The notes below the pieces were generated by a model. It had not been told where the DNA came from, made no database searches, and was given only the letters and a program-made list of their open reading frames with translations. A program made the translations under genes and the position numbers. DNA of 32,754 nucleotides, from positions 1-32,754 of the forward strand of contig CACZTI010000099.1 in the NCBI GenBank assembly GCA_902783985.1, written 5' to 3'. This DNA is from an uncultured Erysipelotrichaceae bacterium (GTDB taxonomy: Bacteria; Bacillota_I; Bacilli_A; RF39; UBA660). Positions 25,168-32,754 of this stretch are shown here, one piece after another (the stretch's first letter is position 1; the number at the start of each line of letters is the position of its first letter).

Positions 25168-25194
25168 TAATACATAGAATATATGAGGTATGCA

Positions 25195-28100
25195 ATGAAT
25201 GAAGAAAGTAAGATTGCTAGTATAAAATCTAAATATAAAGAGTTACATGGTATGAATGTTGATATTCAATATAATCAAGAAACAGGGAAATATGTTGTTG
25301 TCGACAAAGATAATAACATTGTTAGAACATTTGAATCATTAGAAGAAGAATTAAAACAATTTGAACAAGAAGAACCGGAGTTTTATAATGATGGTGTTAA
25401 TCCAACTTATGTTAATGAAAATTCTTCAAGAGATAACTCTAACCCACCAAATAATAAAAAGAATGATAAGATTGATATATATTATAGTGTAATGGCAAGT
25501 ATTATAAATAAAATTAAAAGTATGGCAGGATTAGTTACCAGTTGTGATACTTCATATGCCAATTGTTTAACTGGAGAATTAAGAGATTTTTATAATACAT
25601 TAAATGATAATACACCTGAAGCAATAAAAAATCTTATAGATCTCATTATGGCGGCTGCGTCAGTAACAGAATCAAGTGTATCTCTATGTCATGATATAGG
25701 GATAGAAATTTTAAAAGAATTAGAAGCCTTAATAAATGGATTTCTTAATTTATCTGATGATAATATAGACATATATGATTATGTAGATGAGACACAGCCA
25801 GCTGATATAAGTAAAATTATTGAAAGTTATGAAAGAGTATTAAATGATTTAGTATCAACATATACAAATTTGTATGGAAATGGTGTCCCTTTTGATAAAG
25901 ATAAAATAAATTGTATGCTTAATTTGTTCTCATCATTAGGCATATTTAATGGTATCGATGGAGATACTCCTCATGCAGATGAAAATGGTATATGCGTTCA
26001 AAAATATAATAATATTTTTTTAGATGTAGATCAAACAAATGAACTGTTAACATATATTAACAATAAAGATGTAATGTCGTCAATAAAAAGATACCTAAAT
26101 GGTGAAGATTGGGTACAATCAGGTATGGATACCTTGTTTGGTGAAAAATTAATAAATTCATATGATGTCAAAAATGGTAATTTGGATTTTAAAAACGAAA
26201 GAATAAAAAACATAGATTCAGAAACAATTTTTTTGGAAAATTACATTAATGGTTGTTATGGCACATTAAGAAGATTAGGTAAAGGTGATTATAGTCAATC
26301 TCATAGCGATTTTGGAAATTTTGCAAATGATTTATTTTTAGGAGAAAATATTTCAGATGAATTATTTGAAAAACTAGAATTTTTTGATAATACATTCAGC
26401 GAATATGATGGATATGAAGGATATAAAGTAGATAACAAGGAATCAGCAAGAATATATGTTTTGGAATACATAAAAAATAAAGACGTTGTCTCTGTATATG
26501 ATAAAGTCCAAGATGATTTAAATAATTGTTTAACGATGCAAAATGATTTAAAAACACTTTCTAATACTGTATATAATTATAAACAAGCCCAAAAATTAAT
26601 GCCTTATGAAAAATATCTTCAAGATACAGGTTATAACGAATACTTAGCAATAAATTATGAAGACTATACATTAATTGATAAATCAAAATTAGAGTATTTA
26701 AAACAAGAGGAAATAGCATTATATGATTATTTGTACAATAATAAAGGTAAGAAATTAGCTAATGATTATTTAAATGCATTAAATGATATGATTAATAGTC
26801 GCCAAGGATTAGTAAATGCTTACAATTACTATAATTCTGTCAATGATAAAAGTTTGATTGTGGCAGATTTAATAACTGTAGGAAATGGATTTTTAGATGG
26901 TAATATGAATTTTATTCAAGGCTTAAAAAGATTTTATAATCCATCTGGAGTAAGAAGTGCACTAGATTATTCAATAATGTATAAAGTTGGCTTTTTAGAT
27001 AATCCCGTTGGTATGTACAAATCATATGCCGATATATTGGATATAAAAAAAGATTTAAATAAAGATGCTTTTTTTGTTAATTTGAGTGACGAAGAAAGAA
27101 AAAGCCTGAAAATAACTTATAATTTATTTAATGGTGTTGGTAATATGTTTATACCGCAAATGGTTGGATTAGCCGGAAGTATAGCTTCAAAGGTAACACA
27201 AAATCCTATTTTTGCAACTGCTTCTGGAAAATTAAGAGATTTATTGATTTTTCAATCATCTGCAGGAAATAGTATTAATAATGCTCTAGTAGAAGGATAT
27301 TCTCCTGCAACATCTTATTTATATGGTGGACTTGCCGGAGCAAGTGAGATGTTATTTGAAAAAATTGGTGGTATAATAGGTATTGGTGAAGATATTGGAT
27401 TATCTAGTCTAAAAGGTTTTGATTTTGTCAAAGGATATGTCAAATCAATGTTTAGAGAAGGACGAGAAGAATTTTTTCAAGAATATTTTAATGCTGGTAT
27501 GAGAGCTGCAATATTAGGAGAACCACTTGATTTGACCAATACAACATTTGATGCATTAATAGCAGGATTATATGGAATGGGAACAGCAGGTATTATGAAC
27601 TCACCAACTATTGCAATTAAATTTGGAGGAAAAGTTTATAATTTAACACATAATCAGCTTTCACGACTTACTCAAATGTTAAATGATAGTGCAGATAGTG
27701 CAATTCCAAATGATTTTTTTGACAATTTGGATATAGGAAATTATTCTTATGATGAAATGTTTGGAGAAGTAACATCCGAATTAGACCAAAATTTTAAACA
27801 ACCTAAAACTTTAGGTGATAAACTATCATTTATTGAGGATAACATAAACAGAGCTGATTTACCTCTTGAAACCAAAGAAAAATTACAGCAGGCATATGAT
27901 GTATTAAATAAATACGCTGGTGGTTTTTCTGGAGAATACACTATTACTGAATTATTGGCATTTTGTCCATCTAAAGATAATTTTGATATAGTAGGTTTTG
28001 TTAATTATCTTATAGATAATGATAGAATGAATCAACACAACGATTTTATTTCACAAGTTAATGATGGCACCATTTCTACTATTCCAATGAATAATGAAAT

Positions 28101-28872
28101 TCAATATGCATACATGCAGACTGTTAATCCAGAAACAGGCGAAATATCAATGTATTATTATGTTGATACTAACACACCAAATAAAACTTCTGTAAGTTTG
28201 AAAAGTTTTGATCTTAATCAAGAAATATATTATAAAGATGAGAAAGGTAATACCATAGTAAAAAAATTGTCTGATGTTGTAGGAAGTAAAGATGAAGGGT
28301 ATAATATATATAAAGATCAAGATAATCCATCAAAATATATTGCTGTCATCAATGATAAAGTAAATATAAATGGTGTAAAATATTATTTGTCATTACGTGA
28401 TTCATCAAATGTTAAAACAGACTATAATGTAAAAGAAATACGTGTTGATGGATGGATTCCAACTACTACTGAAATCCAAATAAAAAAAGTAATGTCAATA
28501 GGAGGAACTAGAATTGATAATTTAGCACAGTCATATCAAACAGCAAATGTTTCTTATGATAGTAAAGGAAATGTTGAATTATCAGTGCAAGATGATCGAT
28601 ATAAAATTGTATATGAACATAAAAATGGTCATATTCTAATGACTTATGATAATAAACCAAAGATTGACAAAGTATACGATTTAAAAACAGGACATGAAAT
28701 GAAATATTTTAGAGATGCAAAGATTTATAGCAATGAATATAATACTGCAGATATATATACTAAAACAGAAGGAGAAACTACAATTAATGGTGAAAAAGTA
28801 ACGGTTCATTTTATTGCAGATAATAATGGTAACTGTTTTGATTATAAAATGAAAAAATCACCAAAAAATTAA
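25195..28872 (+). CDS. Large putative polymorphic toxin (LXG-like architecture), toxin activity unknown
   Basis: This is a 1,225-residue protein from ATG 25195, with GAGGT (25185-25189) as SD; an in-frame ATG at 25183 overlaps the SD. There is no signal peptide. The N-terminal third is mostly helical; about 90-190 resembles the helical hairpins of LXG/WXG-type type VII secretion substrates (SVMASIINKIKSMAGLV...). The middle (about 645-810) is a Gly/Ala-rich hydrophobic region, with GGLAGASEMLFEKIGG, then MFREGREEFFQEYFNAGMRAAILGEPLDL. I associate this with the pre-toxin region of gut Firmicutes polymorphic toxins. The C-terminus (about 1070-1225) is beta-rich, Lys/Asp/Tyr-rich, and without a known nuclease or ADP-ribosyltransferase motif. 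A 101-residue gene follows at 62 bp with no terminator between. Toxin function is inference from architecture. Confidence 0.55.
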   Translation: MNEESKIASIKSKYKELHGMNVDIQYNQETGKYVVVDKDNNIVRTFESLEEELKQFEQEEPEFYNDGVNPTYVNENSSRDNSNPPNNKKNDKIDIYYSVMASIINKIKSMAGLVTSCDTSYANCLTGELRDFYNTLNDNTPEAIKNLIDLIMAAASVTESSVSLCHDIGIEILKELEALINGFLNLSDDNIDIYDYVDETQPADISKIIESYERVLNDLVSTYTNLYGNGVPFDKDKINCMLNLFSSLGIFNGIDGDTPHADENGICVQKYNNIFLDVDQTNELLTYINNKDVMSSIKRYLNGEDWVQSGMDTLFGEKLINSYDVKNGNLDFKNERIKNIDSETIFLENYINGCYGTLRRLGKGDYSQSHSDFGNFANDLFLGENISDELFEKLEFFDNTFSEYDGYEGYKVDNKESARIYVLEYIKNKDVVSVYDKVQDDLNNCLTMQNDLKTLSNTVYNYKQAQKLMPYEKYLQDTGYNEYLAINYEDYTLIDKSKLEYLKQEEIALYDYLYNNKGKKLANDYLNALNDMINSRQGLVNAYNYYNSVNDKSLIVADLITVGNGFLDGNMNFIQGLKRFYNPSGVRSALDYSIMYKVGFLDNPVGMYKSYADILDIKKDLNKDAFFVNLSDEERKSLKITYNLFNGVGNMFIPQMVGLAGSIASKVTQNPIFATASGKLRDLLIFQSSAGNSINNALVEGYSPATSYLYGGLAGASEMLFEKIGGIIGIGEDIGLSSLKGFDFVKGYVKSMFREGREEFFQEYFNAGMRAAILGEPLDLTNTTFDALIAGLYGMGTAGIMNSPTIAIKFGGKVYNLTHNQLSRLTQMLNDSADSAIPNDFFDNLDIGNYSYDEMFGEVTSELDQNFKQPKTLGDKLSFIEDNINRADLPLETKEKLQQAYDVLNKYAGGFSGEYTITELLAFCPSKDNFDIVGFVNYLIDNDRMNQHNDFISQVNDGTISTIPMNNEIQYAYMQTVNPETGEISMYYYVDTNTPNKTSVSLKSFDLNQEIYYKDEKGNTIVKKLSDVVGSKDEGYNIYKDQDNPSKYIAVINDKVNINGVKYYLSLRDSSNVKTDYNVKEIRVDGWIPTTTEIQIKKVMSIGGTRIDNLAQSYQTANVSYDSKGNVELSVQDDRYKIVYEHKNGHILMTYDNKPKIDKVYDLKTGHEMKYFRDAKIYSNEYNTADIYTKTEGETTINGEKVTVHFIADNNGNCFDYKMKKSPKN

Positions 28873-28934
28873 ATATAAATATAATAATAAATAGATAAAT
28901 TTAGAAAACAAGGTTTGGTTATTAGGAGGAATAA

Positions 28935-29240
28935 ATGGATAGAACATTCAAAGGTTTAATTGTTTATTTAGGAAACAATTATGATGATATAGGATTACAT
29001 AATGAAGATGAATTTCTAGTAAAGAGCATAAAAAAAAGGAATATTCTACTAAAAAGAGTTGAAACTGATGAAGAATTAAATTTGGAAATCGGTGATGTGA
29101 CTGGGAATAGTGACGAATATATTGGAAGATGGGTTGTATGTAGTGATGAAATAGGTATTTTAAAAACATATTTTACTAATTATAAACCTGTCTCGATAAA
29201 AAGAGTAGACATGATTAATGATTTTAAAAGAACAAGATAA
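28935..29240 (+). CDS. Small acidic protein downstream of the toxin-like gene; candidate immunity protein
   Basis: I do not recognise this 101-residue soluble protein. It reads as beta-rich: FKGLIVYLGNN, DEFLVKSIKKRNILLKRVETDEELNLEIGDV, YIGRWVVCSDEIGILKTYF, PVSIKRVDMI. There are many Asp/Glu in the first two thirds and one Cys. No signal peptide or membrane segment is present, so it would act in the cytosol. The SD AGGAGG (28924-28929) is strong. The 62-bp gap after the toxin-like gene holds no terminator or clear promoter, so they should share a transcript. Small soluble proteins in this position are typically cognate immunity proteins of polymorphic toxins. That is the only basis for the suggestion. 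Confidence 0.5.
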   Translation: MDRTFKGLIVYLGNNYDDIGLHNEDEFLVKSIKKRNILLKRVETDEELNLEIGDVTGNSDEYIGRWVVCSDEIGILKTYFTNYKPVSIKRVDMINDFKRTR

Positions 29241-29268
29241 TAAATTTTACTCATGAAAGGAAATTGTT

Positions 29269-30549
29269 ATGGATATTTTTGTTGATATAAAAGAAATAAT
29301 GAAAAAAATAAATGATGTTGGAAAAGAGTGTTATTTAGTTGGTGGATTTGTTAGAGATAGCCTATTAATGAAGGAAAATCATGATTATGATTTTTGTACC
29401 AATATTCCATTTAATGAATTAAAAAAAATATTTCCTGATTTAGTTGTTATGAAAGAAAATGATCATCGTAACACAGCAGTAATTATGAGAAATAATAAAG
29501 AATTTGAGTTTACATTATTTAAAGGTAATGATTTGTATGAAGATTTATTTCATCGCGATTTTACAATAAATTCTATAGCTGTAGATGCAAATGGAAAAAT
29601 ATTTGATCCATTTGGAGGAGTAAATGATATAAATAAAAAAATATTAAGGAATGTAAATGATAACTGTTTTGATGAAGACCCTCTAAGAATACTAAGGTGT
29701 ATTAGATTTGCTAGCAAATATAATTTTGAGATTAATGAAAAAACAGTTCAACTTATGTTACAAAAAAAACATTTATTAAATTGCATTGCTCCTGAAAGAG
29801 TATATTCGGAACTTCAAAAAATATTGATATCACCTAATGTTTCATATTATTTTAATAAATATAGGGATATATTTTTTGAAATTATCCCAGAGTTAAAAGA
29901 ATGTTATAATTTTAATCAACATAATGATTATCATATATATGATGTATATAATCATACATTGTCAGTTATAGAAAATTCACCGCCAAATTATTATGTTAAA
30001 TTAGCTGCATTATTTCATGATATCGGAAAACCAAGATCATTTACTATAGATGATAAGGGCATTGGGCACTTCTATGGTCACGCAAAAAGAAGTCTTGAAA
30101 TATTTGAAAAATTTTCAAAAAAATATAAAATTGATAATAAAACACATGATATAGTTGCTGATTTGATATTATTTCATGAAGATGAATTGAGTATCAAAAA
30201 TTCTAAAATATTTAAATTTTATAAAAAATATAAAATGGAATATGTTGAGCTACTTTTTGACCTAAAACTAGCAGATATAAAAGGACAAAATCCCAAATAT
30301 ATAAATAGAATTGAAAAAATAAAGGAATTGAAGAATAAATATTTGGAAATAAGAAAGAATTACAACGAAATTAACTACAGTGGTAGTAATTTAGTTCAAA
30401 AAGGTATAACAGGAAAAAACATAGGTATGATTCTCGAAAATATTAAATTTCAAATAATTAATAATCAGTTAAAAAATAATATAAATGATATAGACAGTTA
30501 TGTAAATAAATTTATAGAACAGCAAGACGATATAAAAAAACATATGTAA
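29269..30549 (+). CDS. cca: CCA-adding enzyme (tRNA nucleotidyltransferase) with HD domain
   Basis: This is a 426-residue protein. The class II nucleotidyltransferase head has LVGGFVRDSLL (23-33) and the catalytic pair Asp39/Asp41 in HDYDFCTN, then HRDFTINSIAVDANG, DPFGGVNDI, the nucleotide-selecting EDPLRILRCIRFASKY and PERVYSELQKIL. The second half is an HD domain, with His229, LFHDIGKPRSF (His250-Asp251) and HFYGHAKRS. HD-containing CCA enzymes are common in Clostridia and can also have phosphatase activity. It repairs or adds the tRNA 3' CCA; the tRNA at 11-86 encodes its own CCA. It starts 28 bp after the 101-residue gene with the SD AAAGGAAA and no visible promoter, so it may be read through from the toxin-like unit. 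Confidence 0.93.
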   Translation: MDIFVDIKEIMKKINDVGKECYLVGGFVRDSLLMKENHDYDFCTNIPFNELKKIFPDLVVMKENDHRNTAVIMRNNKEFEFTLFKGNDLYEDLFHRDFTINSIAVDANGKIFDPFGGVNDINKKILRNVNDNCFDEDPLRILRCIRFASKYNFEINEKTVQLMLQKKHLLNCIAPERVYSELQKILISPNVSYYFNKYRDIFFEIIPELKECYNFNQHNDYHIYDVYNHTLSVIENSPPNYYVKLAALFHDIGKPRSFTIDDKGIGHFYGHAKRSLEIFEKFSKKYKIDNKTHDIVADLILFHEDELSIKNSKIFKFYKKYKMEYVELLFDLKLADIKGQNPKYINRIEKIKELKNKYLEIRKNYNEINYSGSNLVQKGITGKNIGMILENIKFQIINNQLKNNINDIDSYVNKFIEQQDDIKKHM

Positions 30550-30553
30550 ATCA

Positions 30554-30578
30554 AGAGCGATTTTATCGTTCTTTTTTT
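30554..30578 (+). terminator. Terminator after cca
   Basis: AGAGCGA (30554-30560) pairs with TCGTTCT (30566-30572) with one G-T pair around TTTTA, followed by T to 30578. The T-run touches the stop codon of the convergent rodA gene. On the minus strand there is no T-run, so it serves mainly cca. Confidence 0.85.
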
Positions 30579-31683
30579 AATTAATATATTTCCCCTGATA
30601 CCTCGCAATATGAAGAATTATTCCTAAAATAAACATATATGATAAAAGACTAGATCCCCCATAACTAATAAAAGGAAGTGTTATACCAGTAATAGGAAGA
30701 AGAGCAATAGTCATACCAATATTTTGTATTTGTTGATATAGAATCATAATAAAACAACCTACTAATAAATATGCATTTATTACCTTAGTTTTAGAATTAA
30801 TTATTCTTAGAATACTTGTATCAAATAAAATAATAATTACTATTAAAAAGATGCATCCTAATAGACCAAAACAACTAGCAAATGAGGTAAAGATAAAATC
30901 AGTACTTGATTCTGGAAAATAGATTGGAATATTACGAATACCAAAACCAGTTATTCCAGCTGATCCTATAGCGATTAAAGAATTTTCAAGTTGATATCCA
31001 GTACCTTGTTGCCAATTAAGAATTCTATCTAATCGATAAAATAAATTATTTCCTAATAAATCCAATAATAATTCTTTTTGAAATAAATAAAAATATACCA
31101 TACCACCAATAATTATTAATAAAATTAATCCAAATATCATATACCATTTTTTATTAATTCCTCGATATAAAATCATCGTGATAATAATCATAAAATAAAT
31201 AATCACAACACCAGTATCAGGTTCTAAGAAAGTAAGAATAGAGGGAATTAACAAAATAATTAATGATTTAAATAATAACATAAAATCATTTTTCATACTT
31301 CTTTTATGACGATATTTATATAATAAATGTGCTTCTGTAAGAATAAGAGATAATTTCATAAATTCACTTGGTTGAAAACTAATTGGTCCTAATATAATCC
31401 AACACTTACTTCCATTAATACTTATACCTAAAAATAATAATATTAATAATAGAAAATTAAAACCTATATAAAATAAATAATGATATTTAAGAATCTCTTC
31501 CGTATATTTATAAGATAATAATAAAATAATAATACCAATTATATAGTAAATTATTTGTTTAACAAAGATATTCCCTAAATCACTACTTGATATAGGAATT
31601 GCACTATAAATTGATATTAAACTAATAATAAAAAAGATACCTAATGATAAAATAATTTTCTTAATATTAATATTTTTTTCCAT
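30577..31683 (-). CDS. rodA: SEDS-family glycosyltransferase RodA/FtsW
   Basis: This is a 368-residue polytopic protein with about ten membrane segments. SEDS landmarks are GSKCWIILGPISFQPSEFMKLSLIL, FLEPDTGVVIIYFMI, NWQQGTGYQLENSLIAIGSAGITGFG, FPESSTDFIFTSFASCFG and the C-terminal PITGITLPFISYGGSSLL. SEDS proteins polymerise lipid II with a class B PBP, for elongation (RodA), division (FtsW) or cortex (SpoVE). The spacing of QQGTGYQ and the length favour RodA, but SpoVE is not excluded in a spore former. The start is uncertain. The frame is open to ATG 31725, which adds 14 polar residues but has no SD. I prefer the internal ATG at 31683 because a TATAAT (minus strand, 31716-31711) lies just upstream of it. 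Confidence 0.9.
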   Translation of the reverse strand: MEKNINIKKIILSLGIFFIISLISIYSAIPISSSDLGNIFVKQIIYYIIGIIILLLSYKYTEEILKYHYLFYIGFNFLLLILLFLGISINGSKCWIILGPISFQPSEFMKLSLILTEAHLLYKYRHKRSMKNDFMLLFKSLIILLIPSILTFLEPDTGVVIIYFMIIITMILYRGINKKWYMIFGLILLIIIGGMVYFYLFQKELLLDLLGNNLFYRLDRILNWQQGTGYQLENSLIAIGSAGITGFGIRNIPIYFPESSTDFIFTSFASCFGLLGCIFLIVIIILFDTSILRIINSKTKVINAYLLVGCFIMILYQQIQNIGMTIALLPITGITLPFISYGGSSLLSYMFILGIILHIARYQGKYIN

Positions 31684-31747
31684 AGTCTTATTATTCCCAA
31701 GATAATAATTATTATACTTTATCATATATTATATGGGAGGCTAACTA

Positions 31748-32062
31748 ATGAAAAATAGAATTTATGTAAATAAAAAGAATAAACCTAAAAATAATAATCA
31801 AAAGACATTCAATATTGAAGAAAATATAAAGAAAATAAATAGGGAAATAATCAATGATTTAGAAGTATATGAAATAAGTATTCAAGATAAAATAAATGAT
31901 TTATTAAATGAAAATGGATATATATTTAATAAAAAATTAGATATTATAACGAAGGATAATGTATATCACACAAGTATTGCTAATGTTTTAAAAGATAAAA
32001 TAATAACAATGGATAAGGATATTATAAATATCAGTGATATATTAGATATTAAAAGAATATAA
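31748..32062 (+). CDS. Uncharacterised 104-aa protein upstream of cotJ
   Basis: I do not recognise this 104-residue protein. The N-terminus is very basic and Asn-rich (KNRIYVNKKNKPKNNNQK) and probably disordered. The rest is a small charged helical and beta part (INREIINDLEVYEISIQDKINDLLNENGYIF...). There is no membrane segment or Cys. The SD GGGAGG, 8 nt before ATG 31748, is strong. It starts 65 bp from the rodA start on the other strand and ends 60 bp before the spore-coat genes. Whether it is part of the cotJ unit is unclear; no terminator lies between. Confidence 0.7.
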   Translation: MKNRIYVNKKNKPKNNNQKTFNIEENIKKINREIINDLEVYEISIQDKINDLLNENGYIFNKKLDIITKDNVYHTSIANVLKDKIITMDKDIINISDILDIKRI

Positions 32063-32096
32063 ATAGGCATCTTTCCTTATCAAGATAGGATATTAT

Positions 32097-32105
32097 CATA
32101 AAATA
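32097..32105 (+). promoter_or_regulatory. Possible mother-cell sigma -10 element before cotJ
   Basis: CATAAAATA fits the CATAnnnTA -10 of sigma-K and, at seven of eight bases (CATAAAAT), the CATACAAT-type -10 of sigma-E, which drives cotJ in B. subtilis. No convincing -35 is found at the right spacing, and the sequence is so AT-rich that chance is a real possibility. Confidence 0.25.
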
Positions 32106-32122
32106 ATTGATGAGGAGGATAA

Positions 32123-32557
32123 ATGAATTACGATTTTTATGATAATTTTGATATGGAAAGTATAATGCCTTTTAATGAATATTCTAATAGTTTTGATAAT
32201 CAAAATAATAATTTAAATTTATTTGATCCATATGAAGGATACCTAAAAGGTAATGCTTTTAAAGATGAATATAAACCATATAAAAATTATAAAGTAGCGA
32301 AAATTAATATCTCTAGTGAAAAAGAAGAAATGCTAACTAAAATAGGGGAAGATAGTTTTATGATGCATGATTTAAATCTTTATTTAGATGTTAACCCAAA
32401 TGATACTGAAGCGCTAAATAAATTTATTATGTATCGTAATAAACTTAATGATGAAATTATGAAATATGAAAGGAAATATGGTCCATTAGGAATTAAAAGT
32501 GAAGAAAGTAATAACAATAACTTCAATTGGGTTTCTAATTGGCCATGGGGTAAATAA
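32123..32557 (+). CDS. cotJB: CotJB spore coat protein with an N-terminal CotJA-like segment
   Basis: This is a 144-residue protein, longer than the roughly 87 residues of B. subtilis CotJB. The C-terminal half (about 60-144) is CotJB: EEMLTKIGEDSFMMHDLNLYLDVNPNDTEAL, then YGPLGIKSEE and the typical NWVSNWPWGK end. The N-terminal 60 residues contain LFDPYEGYLKGNAFKDEYKPYKNYK. This resembles the conserved core of CotJA (P..G...G..F..L..PY), which is normally a separate gene upstream. The protein thus looks like a CotJA-CotJB fusion. CotJ proteins are made in the mother cell and sit in the inner spore coat. The SD GAGGAGG is strong, and CotJC starts 2 nt after the stop. Confidence 0.88.
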   Translation: MNYDFYDNFDMESIMPFNEYSNSFDNQNNNLNLFDPYEGYLKGNAFKDEYKPYKNYKVAKINISSEKEEMLTKIGEDSFMMHDLNLYLDVNPNDTEALNKFIMYRNKLNDEIMKYERKYGPLGIKSEESNNNNFNWVSNWPWGK

Positions 32558-32559
32558 TT

Positions 32560-32754
32560 ATGTGGGCATATGAAAAAAGATTACAATATCCTATTAATAT
32601 TAAATCTAAAAATTTAAAAATGGCAAAACTTTTAGTAACTCAATATGGTGGAAGTCAAGGAGAACTTGCAGCTGCTTTAAGATATCTAAATCAAAGATAT
32701 ACCATGCCTGATGATTTAGGAAAAGCTCTACTTACTGACATTGGTACTGAAGAA
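32560..32754 (+). CDS. cotJC: CotJC, manganese-catalase-like spore coat protein (5' part, cut by window end)
   Basis: 65 codons are visible from ATG 32560, and the frame is still open at the window edge; the full family length is about 190-220. MWAYEKRLQYPINIKSKNLKMAKLL, then TQYGGSQGELAAALRYLNQRYTMP and LLTDIGTEE are the characteristic N-terminus of CotJC. It includes the Glu residues (GELAAALRY, TDIGTEE) that in manganese catalases bind the dimetal site. It starts 2 nt after the cotJB stop with no SD of its own beyond that region, so it is translationally coupled. Together with cotJB it indicates spore-forming ancestry or ability. Confidence 0.95.
   Translation, partial: MWAYEKRLQYPINIKSKNLKMAKLLVTQYGGSQGELAAALRYLNQRYTMPDDLGKALLTDIGTEE

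Noticed and set aside
29269-30549. Nucleotidyltransferase considered as part of a toxin-antitoxin or defence nucleotide-signalling system because of its place after the toxin-like pair
   Set aside because: All CCA-enzyme motifs (HRDFTINSIA, EDPLRILR..RFA, PERVYSEL) plus the HD domain are present, so it is a housekeeping CCA-adding enzyme.
32074-32090. Hairpin TCCTTATC/GATAGGA as a terminator before cotJ
   Set aside because: The stem is imperfect, the loop too small and there is no T-run after it.

Overview
The window is a compact, strongly AT-rich stretch of a low-GC Gram-positive chromosome. It most resembles the uncultured, gut-type Bacilli that sit near the Mollicutes and Erysipelotrichia. 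The evidence for Bacilli is RNase J, ComEA/ComEC, a dnaG-rpoD-trmK operon, strong AGGAGG-type ribosome binding sites, near-consensus sigma-A promoters and a cotJ spore-coat cluster at the right edge. TGA is used as a true stop (for example in ATGA overlaps at 2243 and 7113), so this is not a UGA=Trp mollicute, although codon bias is similar. Taxonomic placement is inference.

Layout. 11-86: tRNA-Phe(GAA) with encoded CCA. 186-6091: a putative HExxH metallopeptidase, then an envelope cluster: CapA-like protein, DUF368/PopT polyprenyl-phosphate transporter, and a 994-residue exported metallo-beta-lactamase carrying five Ig-like repeats and cell-wall-binding repeats. 6142-9244: rplS with a leader hairpin, signal peptidase I, a small uncharacterised protein and an M48 protease. 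9251-11480: the two subunits of an NfnAB-type ferredoxin/NAD(P)H oxidoreductase. 11531-15947: orphan small genes, one behind a consensus promoter, then a membrane protein, a tandem solute-binding receptor with a degenerate GGDEF domain, and a YihY/BrkB membrane protein.

16128-19844: DNA-uptake operon comEA-comEC-dinD, preceded by an unusual leader with a strong Shine-Dalgarno (SD) sequence, a 12-bp hairpin and only then the start codon. 19838-21502 (minus): RNase J, convergent with dinD and divergent from dnaG. 21611-25136: dnaG-rpoD-trmK. 25139-30578: a 1,225-residue protein that looks like a polymorphic toxin, a 101-residue downstream protein that is a candidate immunity factor, and an HD-type CCA-adding enzyme. 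30577-31683 (minus): RodA/FtsW. 31748-end: an orphan, a CotJA-CotJB-like fusion and the start of CotJC (manganese-catalase-like), cut by the window end.

Most genes are housekeeping or envelope functions packed with 1-30 bp gaps or short overlaps. Several terminator stems begin inside the preceding coding sequence. The parts I consider least explained are the toxin-like pair, the leader of comEA, the exported ComEC-like hydrolase, the receptor with a DGNEF motif and the orphan gene behind the strongest promoter. All product calls come from reading motifs; no database search was done.
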